This document shows, in pieces, positions 1 through 3,876 of a stretch of 5,813 nucleotides of DNA (the stretch's first letter is position 1; the number at the start of each line of letters is the position of its first letter). Source of the stretch: an uncultured Ruminococcus sp. (lineage in GTDB: Bacteria > Bacillota > Clostridia > Oscillospirales > Acutalibacteraceae); NCBI GenBank assembly GCA_902773245.1, contig CACYDY010000146.1:1-5813 (forward strand), read 5' to 3'. Both the position numbers and the translations under genes were made by a program. The notes beneath the pieces are model-generated. The model saw only the letters and a program-made list of their open reading frames with translations. It did no database searches and was not told the origin of the DNA.

Positions 1-2
1 TT

Positions 3-67
3 AAATTTTCTTGAAATACGCCCGAAGGAAGTGCCCTTGGGGTACGTCAGTATTCCTGCGAAAATTT
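3..67. repeat. Imperfect palindrome / long hairpin, possibly a dispersed intergenic element
   Basis: AAATTTTC (3-10) is perfectly complementary to GAAAATTT (60-67). Inside it, GAAATA (13-18) pairs with TATTCC (51-56) with one mismatch, and CCCGAAGG (21-28) pairs with CCTTGGGG (35-42) with one mismatch around a 6-base loop. The whole can fold into one long interrupted hairpin on either strand. There is no T-tract at the end of a stem, so it does not look like a normal terminator. From memory, similar sequence recurs between genes in some Clostridia, which would make it a MITE- or REP-like element; that part is unverified recall. Confidence 0.45.
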
Positions 68-70
68 GCC

Positions 71-83
71 TTGTTCAGAACAA
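71..83. repeat. Perfect 13-base palindrome TTGTTCAGAACAA
   Basis: TTGTTC and GAACAA are exact reverse complements around a single central A. The loop is too short for a good RNA hairpin, so if it matters it would be as a dimeric protein site on DNA. It does not match the firmicute LexA box well. An alternative fold pairs AATTTG (63-68) with CAAATT (81-86), sharing bases with the larger palindrome to the left, so it may simply be the edge of that element. Confidence 0.3.
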
Positions 84-142
84 ATTATCCTAAACATAAA
101 TTGAAAATTTATTTCTTCACAGTTCCTAACGGTTAAAACAAC

Positions 143-195
143 AGGGAGTGTAATACGGAAGTGCGTTGTCACCATCTTTTCATATTACATTCCCT
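143..195 (+). promoter_or_regulatory. Stem-loop in the ftsE leader (13-bp stem, 27-base loop)
   Basis: Bases 143-155 (A, then GGGAGTGTAATA) pair with 183-195 (TATTACATTCCC, then T) over 13 consecutive positions, including one G-U pair, around a 27-base loop at 156-182. Only three T residues follow the stem, so it is not an intrinsic terminator. Its position about 110 bases ahead of ftsE, on the coding strand, suits a structured 5' untranslated element or RNA-stability hairpin. I do not recognise it as a known riboswitch or T-box class: no T-box TGGNACCGCG-like sequence is present. Confidence 0.45.
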
Positions 196-230
196 TTGCA
201 TTCTGTGCTTTTTATGGGCAGTTCTCAAAA

Positions 231-275
231 CCCAATGCCGTTCATATGGGCGGCAGGGGCTTTTAGAGGTGCCCT
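231..275 (+). promoter_or_regulatory. Tandem small hairpins, the second holding a ribosome binding site in its loop
   Basis: TGCCG (236-240) pairs with CGGCA (251-255) around a 10-base loop, and CCC (231-233) can extend this stem with GGG (257-259) across a small bulge. A competing second hairpin pairs GGGGC (256-260) with GCCCT (271-275), with one G-U pair, and places AGAGGT in its 10-base loop (261-270). That purine run is the Shine-Dalgarno of the short ORF at 277. The two hairpins share bases 257-259, so they could be mutually exclusive, as in simple translational switches. The function is inference only. Confidence 0.3.
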
Positions 276-276
276 C

Positions 277-306
277 ATGTTATCAAAGAAAGGCAAATGC
301 TTATGA
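277..306 (+). CDS. Possible 9-codon leader peptide overlapping the ftsE start
   Basis: An ATG at 277 opens a 9-codon reading frame (MLSKKGKCL) ending at TGA 304-306. A good Shine-Dalgarno, AGAGGTG at 265-271, sits at standard distance. The stop overlaps the preferred ftsE start in an ATGA arrangement (303-306), the same junction used between ftsE and ftsX at 1118-1121. This suggests translational coupling: ribosomes finishing the leader would reinitiate at ftsE. The peptide is basic and otherwise featureless, with no run of a single amino acid that would indicate classic amino-acid attenuation. An ORF this short can easily arise by chance, so confidence rests only on the ribosome binding site and the stop/start overlap. 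Confidence 0.3.
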   Translation: MLSKKGKCL

Positions 307-1121
307 TTCAATTTAAGAACGTTTCAAAAACTTATCCGAACGGTACTCATGCGCTCAGTGATGTTAACATCAGCATTGAAAAAGGCGAATTTGTTTTTAT
401 AGTGGGAGCTTCGGGCGCAGGAAAGAGTACGTTTTTGAAGCTTATTATGAAAGAAGAACAGCCGACCTCAGGCGAGATAATAGTGGGCGGCGTCAACACG
501 ACTACAATGAAAAGACGCAAGGTTCCGTATCTCAGAAGAACTATGGGTATAGTTTTTCAGGATTTCAGACTGATAGATAAAATGACTGTGTTTGACAACG
601 TTGCTTTTGCGATGCGTGTTATCGGTGCAAGACCGAGAGCAGTCAAAAAGAGAGTTCTTTATATTTTGGGTCTGGTAGGGCTTAAGGACAAGGCAAAATG
701 CAGACCGGCGGAGCTTTCGGGCGGCGAACAGCAGAGAGTAAGCCTTGCAAGGGCTTTGGTTAACAACCCGTCGCTCATCATTGCAGACGAACCTACGGGC
801 AACATTGACCCCGAAATGTCGTTCGAGATAATCGAGCTTCTTAACGAAATAAACAAGCAGGGAACCACCATAATTGTTGTTACACACGAACACGAGCTTG
901 TCCATAAATTCAAAAACAGGGTCATCGAAATAAACGGAGGACGTGTTGTATCCGATTCCGGAGCTGCGTCAGAAAAAGCTCATGTTCCGATAGAAATTTC
1001 TCAGGAAGATCTTGCAGAGATACCCGAGGAAATAGCCCATGAGATCTCCGATGTTTCTGCTGCCGAACTAAGCAAAGAAACACTTGCGGCTTTGGTTCAG
1101 GGGGAGGACGAGGAAGAATGA
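303..1121 (+). CDS. ftsE: Cell division ATP-binding protein FtsE
   Basis: This is the cytoplasmic ATPase of the FtsEX complex, which drives FtsX to control peptidoglycan hydrolases at the division site or side wall. All ABC ATPase motifs are intact: Walker A GASGAGKST (residues 35-43), Q-loop VFQDFRL (Q86), signature LSGGEQQ (138-144), Walker B IIADEP (159-164, catalytic E163) and H-loop H195. The start at 303 is preferred over ATG 297 because GAAAGG (288-293) is then nine bases upstream, and the protein begins MIQFKNVSKTYPNG like known FtsE proteins; starting at 297 would leave only three bases. The length is 272 residues, against roughly 220-230 in typical FtsE. The extra ~45-50 residues form an acidic C-terminal tail ending GEDEEE. 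The stop overlaps the ftsX start (ATGA), which indicates coupled translation. Confidence 0.97.
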   Translation: MIQFKNVSKTYPNGTHALSDVNISIEKGEFVFIVGASGAGKSTFLKLIMKEEQPTSGEIIVGGVNTTTMKRRKVPYLRRTMGIVFQDFRLIDKMTVFDNVAFAMRVIGARPRAVKKRVLYILGLVGLKDKAKCRPAELSGGEQQRVSLARALVNNPSLIIADEPTGNIDPEMSFEIIELLNEINKQGTTIIVVTHEHELVHKFKNRVIEINGGRVVSDSGAASEKAHVPIEISQEDLAEIPEEIAHEISDVSAAELSKETLAALVQGEDEEE

Positions 1122-2017
1122 GAGGAATGGGATATCTTTTTAAAGAAGGCGTAAGAAACGTATGGAACAACCGAATGATGTCGCTGGCTTCAATAGGCGT
1201 TCTGGTTTCTTGTTTGATAATAACGGGCGCAGCGGTGCTTCTGTCAATGAACGTTACAAGCGTTGTCGATTCGATCGGAAAGGAAAATCAGGTCACGGTG
1301 TTCCTGGACGACGACGTAAAAGAGCTTGAAGCCGTCATGATGATAGCGCCCGAAATAAGAAAGCTTGACAATATTTCCGATTGTCAGTTCTACTCAAAGG
1401 ATCAGGCTATCGCAGACCTGAAGGACGAGCTGGGTTCTCTTTTTTCCGAGCTTCAGGGAGATGACAATCCCCTTCCGCACGCATTCCACGTTACAATGAT
1501 CGATATTTCGCAGTATCAGGATACCGTTGAGAATATCAAACAGGTTGACGGCGTTTATAAAATAAGCGACAGAAGCGAAGTCGCAGGAAAGCTGACCAGC
1601 CTGAATGAGCTTGTGACTCAAATCGGTATCTGGCTGATAATTATACTTGGACTTATTTCGCTGTTTATTATAAGCAATTCCATCAGAATGACAATGTATT
1701 CAAGAAGATTTGAGATCAGTATTATGAAATCGGTCGGCGCAACCGACTGGTTCGTCAGGATCCCGTTTATAATTGAGGGAATTGTGCTTGGTGTTATTTC
1801 GGGTTTAATATCTTCGGGTATAATTGCGTTTTTGTATGAGGGGCTTGTGGTTGCCGTGCAGTTCATAATTCCCTTTTCGGAGATACCGTATTCCCGTGTA
1901 GCGCTTGAAATGTCGGTGGCATTCGTTCTTATGGGAATGTTCGTCGGTGCGCTGGGCGCAGCTATTTCGATCGGAAGATACCTCAAAATGGAGGGAGGAG
2001 AGATCCTTGGTTGGTAA
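1118..2017 (+). CDS. ftsX: Cell division protein FtsX (permease-like subunit)
   Basis: FtsX is the membrane half of FtsEX; its extracellular domain binds the coiled coil of a peptidoglycan hydrolase or activator. The 299 residues show the family layout: a short cytoplasmic N-terminus (WNNRMMSLASIG), TM1 about 24-46, an extracellular domain about 47-165, TM2 about 169-189, a cytoplasmic loop with the conserved stretch around RRFEISIMKSVGAT (196-209) and PF..EG (216-221), TM3 about 214-245, and TM4 about 264-286. The ATG at 1118 overlaps the ftsE stop. Its ribosome binding site, GGAGG (1103-1107), lies inside the ftsE tail codons; ATG 1127 is less likely because no spaced site precedes it. The C-terminus (MEGGEILGW) lies over the ribosome binding site of the next gene. 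Nothing is missing relative to the family. Confidence 0.97.
   Translation: MRGMGYLFKEGVRNVWNNRMMSLASIGVLVSCLIITGAAVLLSMNVTSVVDSIGKENQVTVFLDDDVKELEAVMMIAPEIRKLDNISDCQFYSKDQAIADLKDELGSLFSELQGDDNPLPHAFHVTMIDISQYQDTVENIKQVDGVYKISDRSEVAGKLTSLNELVTQIGIWLIIILGLISLFIISNSIRMTMYSRRFEISIMKSVGATDWFVRIPFIIEGIVLGVISGLISSGIIAFLYEGLVVAVQFIIPFSEIPYSRVALEMSVAFVLMGMFVGALGAAISIGRYLKMEGGEILGW
1994..2000 (+). promoter_or_regulatory. Ribosome binding site GGAGGAG that fixes a TTG start at 2007
   Basis: GGAGGAG, inside the last codons of ftsX, is near-perfectly complementary to the 16S rRNA 3' end and sits six bases before TTG 2007. No ATG or GTG occurs in the reading frame between here and the signal peptide. A start at the upstream in-frame ATG (1905) would add a polar, Trp/Arg-rich stretch translated from within ftsX that would spoil the signal sequence. 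Confidence 0.8.
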
Positions 2018-3548
2018 TAATTTGTTTTTAAAAATAACAGCCGGCTGTTTGACGCTTGCTCTGATAGGGGGTGTGTCGGCGTTGATTAGCTCCGCCGATA
2101 CCCTCAGCGAGTATGAAAAGAAACAGAAAGAGCTTGACAAAAAAGCTCAGGAATATCAATCCGTTATCGAAAAAACAGCAAGTGATATTGCTCAAAAGGA
2201 AGAATATAAAAAGGCTCTGATCGAAAAAATAACTGTTCTCAATGAACAGATCGTTTCGGGAAGAGAGGAAATATCCGATCTGAACACCGAAATAACACAG
2301 ATGCAGGGTGAAATAGACACGTCCAAAAGTAAAATTGCCGGAAGAATAGATATGCTCAAGCAGCGAGTCAAGGTTATTTATATGTCGGGCGAAACGACGT
2401 CGCTTGAAATAATTCTCGGAGCAAAAACCTTTGAGGACTTTCTGGACAAGGTGGAGCTTGTTTCATATATGTCAAACTCCGACAAGAAGATGATAGATCG
2501 TCTGAAAGACGACATTGATGTTATCAATATGCAGAAAAAGGCTTTGGACGAGAAAAAAGCGTCGCTCCAGACCGAACAGGAAAAGCTTTCGAAAAGACAA
2601 ACCGAAATGCAAAAGCTGGTTGACGAAAACGAAAAGCTTTTGGACGGTCTTTATGCCGACAATGCCGGAGCGCAGGATCATCTTGACGACGCAAATGAAG
2701 AAAGAAAGCAGATCGAAGATCAGATCAATGCTTACTACGCCGACAAGGCTGCTCAGGAAAAAGCTGCGCAGATAGCCAAGGAAGCTCAGTCCCGACTGAA
2801 CGAAAGCAGAAAAGCTATCGAAAAAGCGAATGAATCCGCAAACAATTCGTCGAAAGACACGGGTACTGCCGTCGAGTCGTCCTCGAAAAACGAGAGCAGG
2901 CAGACCTCTTCGTCCGACACAACGACTTCAAGAACTGCGTCAAAGCCGAATACAAGCAGCGCAGCCGCTTCCGAAGAAGAGCGCACGCAGTCTTATGCCG
3001 TGTCCTCACAAGAGCCCGAATCGTCCTCACAGCCCGAACCAAGCTCGGCTATCGAATCTTCAAAGCCCGAGCCGGAACCCGAACCCGAGCCGGAACCCGA
3101 GCCGACCCCACAGCAGCCAAGCGGCTATGTGTGGCCTGTTCCCGGTCACTACACGCTGTCGTCCGTTTGGAATGAGGACAGAACTACTTACAACCACGGC
3201 GCGATAGATATTTCGGACGGGTCTATTATGAATGCCGAAATAGTTGCGGCAGAATCCGGTACGGTAGTTCTTTCAAACTCAGACTGTACACACAATTACG
3301 GCAAAGACGGAAGCTGCGGCTGCGGCGGAGGTTACGGCAACTATATAATGATCGACCACGGCGGCGGCAAAGCTACCTTGTACGGACATATGACATCGCT
3401 GACGGTCACGTCCGGTGACTATGTTCAAAAAGGACAGGTTATCGGATATGTCGGTTCAACAGGCTGGTCAACAGGCCCGCACCTTCATTTTGAAACAAGA
3501 CTCAACGGTGAAAAGTATAATCCTATGACTGAATATCCCAATATGTGA
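2007..3548 (+). CDS. Secreted coiled-coil LytM/M23 murein hydrolase, predicted FtsEX partner (EnvC-like)
   Basis: With the TTG start the protein has 513 residues. Residues 6-30 form a signal peptide (hydrophobic ITAGCLTLALIGG, likely cleavage after about A30). A long coiled coil spans about 31-275, broken by a conserved hinge around YMSGETTSLEIILGAK (125-140) and FEDFLDKVELV, as in EnvC/PcsB-type FtsX-binding proteins. A Ser/Thr/Pro/Glu linker covers 277-373 and includes six Pro-Glu pairs. The M23 domain (374-513) has zinc ligands H397 and D401 (HGAID) and H494 (HLHFE), with catalytic histidines H461 (LYGH) and H492. All are present, so unlike E. coli EnvC this looks like an active peptidoglycan endopeptidase. 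A Cys/Gly-rich insertion at 427-442 is unusual. The gene overlaps ftsX by 11 bases, which supports co-translation and a role as the hydrolase that FtsEX controls. Confidence 0.93.
   Translation: MVGNNLFLKITAGCLTLALIGGVSALISSADTLSEYEKKQKELDKKAQEYQSVIEKTASDIAQKEEYKKALIEKITVLNEQIVSGREEISDLNTEITQMQGEIDTSKSKIAGRIDMLKQRVKVIYMSGETTSLEIILGAKTFEDFLDKVELVSYMSNSDKKMIDRLKDDIDVINMQKKALDEKKASLQTEQEKLSKRQTEMQKLVDENEKLLDGLYADNAGAQDHLDDANEERKQIEDQINAYYADKAAQEKAAQIAKEAQSRLNESRKAIEKANESANNSSKDTGTAVESSSKNESRQTSSSDTTTSRTASKPNTSSAAASEEERTQSYAVSSQEPESSSQPEPSSAIESSKPEPEPEPEPEPEPTPQQPSGYVWPVPGHYTLSSVWNEDRTTYNHGAIDISDGSIMNAEIVAAESGTVVLSNSDCTHNYGKDGSCGCGGGYGNYIMIDHGGGKATLYGHMTSLTVTSGDYVQKGQVIGYVGSTGWSTGPHLHFETRLNGEKYNPMTEYPNM
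3066..3101 (+). repeat. Pro-Glu coding tandem repeat (two 18-base units)
   Basis: Six consecutive Pro-Glu codon pairs lie in the linker of the M23 protein. At DNA level the stretch is an 18-base unit (3066-3083) repeated once (3084-3101) with a single third-base difference. This suggests recent duplication and possible length variation between strains. Pro-Glu repeats form stiff extended spacers, which fits a linker carrying the catalytic domain into the cell wall. Confidence 0.8.
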
Positions 3549-3600
3549 CAGCTTCATATTTGTGATTTTTGTAAAAAATTAAGATTATTTGAATATTTGC

Positions 3601-3628
3601 TTGACAATACTAACTCTTATGGTATAAA
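3601..3628 (+). promoter_or_regulatory. Sigma-A-type promoter
   Basis: A perfect -35 TTGACA (3601-3606) is followed after 16 bases by -10 TATAAA (3623-3628), five of six matches to consensus; TAAAAT at 3625-3630 with an 18-base spacer is a possible alternative. The predicted transcription start is near 3634-3636. It is the best promoter in the window. It separates the S41 gene from the ftsE-ftsX-M23 operon, although read-through from that operon remains possible. Confidence 0.85.
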
Positions 3629-3634
3629 ATAAGT

Positions 3635-3752
3635 TTTGTATGTAGGATCTGTTTTTTTGATCTGTTAAATGCGCAAAAAGACACTTAGTGTTTGATTTTG
3701 ATTATCAACAATAAAAACAGCGAAGCTTATTAAAGCTTTGTTCGGCTTTTTT
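3635..3752 (+). ncRNA. Possible short transcript / attenuated leader RNA
   Basis: The promoter at 3601-3628 and the hairpin plus T6 at 3719-3752 would define an RNA of about 118 bases ending well before the S41 gene. It could be a small RNA or a premature-termination leader controlling the S41 gene. It contains a direct repeat GATCTGTT (3646-3653 and 3659-3666), two short palindromes and no ribosome binding site with a plausible ORF. I do not recognise a known riboswitch or T-box in it. A weak alternative hairpin, CGGC (3743-3746) with GCCG (3758-3761), spans the T-tract and could oppose termination. Confidence 0.3.
3719..3752 (+). terminator. Intrinsic terminator (or attenuator) between the M23 and S41 genes
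   Basis: AGCGAAGCTT (3719-3728) pairs with AAGCTTTGTT (3733-3742) as a 10-bp stem with two G-U pairs and an ATTA loop. TCGGC-type spacer bases and then six T residues (3747-3752) follow. A variant fold uses GGCT (3744-3747) to extend the stem directly to the T-tract. It is only moderately stable. Because it lies downstream of the promoter at 3601, it could end read-through from the ftsEX operon, attenuate the S41 transcript, or do both. Confidence 0.55.
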
Positions 3753-3828
3753 AAAATGCCGGCAGGGCGTAGGGACAGCGTAAGCTCGGTTTTCAAAAAT
3801 TCACAATGTGTTTCGGAAAAGACGGAAG

Positions 3829-3849
3829 CTCCGACTCTTGGGTTCGGAG
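3829..3849 (+). promoter_or_regulatory. Hairpin just upstream of the S41 ribosome binding site
   Basis: CTCCGA (3829-3834) pairs perfectly with TCGGAG (3844-3849) around a 9-base loop. It ends 10 bases before the Shine-Dalgarno and has no T-tract, so it could affect translation initiation or mRNA stability rather than termination. Confidence 0.35.
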
Positions 3850-3859
3850 TGGTAAAATG

Positions 3860-3866
3860 AGGAGTG
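3860..3866 (+). promoter_or_regulatory. Ribosome binding site AGGAGTG of the S41 gene
   Basis: AGGAGTG precedes two adjacent start codons, ATG 3877 and ATG 3880. An in-frame stop TGA at 3865-3867 excludes any earlier start. Distance is slightly long for 3877 and longer for 3880, which favours 3877. Confidence 0.75.
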
Positions 3867-3876
3867 ACTTTTACAG

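Larger units (their letters stand above)
1..276. other. Non-coding leader/intergenic region upstream of ftsE
   Basis: No convincing protein gene lies here on either strand. The stretch holds an imperfect 65-base palindrome at the left edge, a short perfect palindrome at 71-83, an AT-rich patch around 84-115, a 13-bp stem-loop at 143-195 and small GC-rich hairpins at 231-275 just before ftsE. I found no clean -35/-10 pair: TTGAAA at 101-106 has no good -10 at 16-18 bases, and TTGTTC at 71-76 is equally poor. The promoter for ftsE may therefore be non-canonical or lie to the left of the window. The amount of potential secondary structure suggests a structured 5' leader. Confidence 0.6.
3549..3876 (+). 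other. 328-base intergenic region with promoter, terminator and leader structures
   Basis: No protein gene is supported here. No terminator follows the M23 stop directly; the first terminator-like hairpin is at 3719-3752, downstream of a new promoter at 3601-3628. The remaining bases, 3753-3876, form a leader to the S41 gene with a 6-bp hairpin at 3829-3849 and the ribosome binding site at 3860-3866. Small palindromes ACACT-T-AGTGT (3681-3691) and TTGAT-T-ATCAA (3698-3708) lie in the short transcript between promoter and terminator. Confidence 0.7.

Noticed and set aside
1..296. T-box, known riboswitch, tRNA or 6S-like RNA in the ftsE leader
   Set aside because: No T-box core, tRNA cloverleaf or recognisable riboswitch core was found, and the outer arms needed for a 6S-like closing stem do not pair.
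468..905. Minus-strand open frame of 145 codons inside ftsE
   Set aside because: It is antisense to a clear FtsE with all ABC motifs, has Cys/Arg/Ser-rich low-sense composition and no recognisable domain.
1618..1986. Minus-strand open frame of 122 codons inside ftsX
   Set aside because: It is an antisense shadow of the transmembrane codons of ftsX, with no ribosome binding site and no family resemblance.
2037..2048. Possible lipobox (TAGC) in the M23 protein signal region
   Set aside because: The -3 residue is Thr and a long hydrophobic stretch continues after the Cys, so it lies within the signal peptide core rather than at a lipoprotein cleavage site.
2830..3207. Alternative + frame rich in Pro/Arg/Ser within the M23 linker
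   Set aside because: It is an off-frame reading of the Ser/Pro/Glu linker; the true frame continues into an intact M23 domain.
3669..3695. Eight-residue ORF (MRKKTLSV) in the short leader transcript
   Set aside because: It has no Shine-Dalgarno and no biased codon run, so it is not supported as an attenuation peptide.
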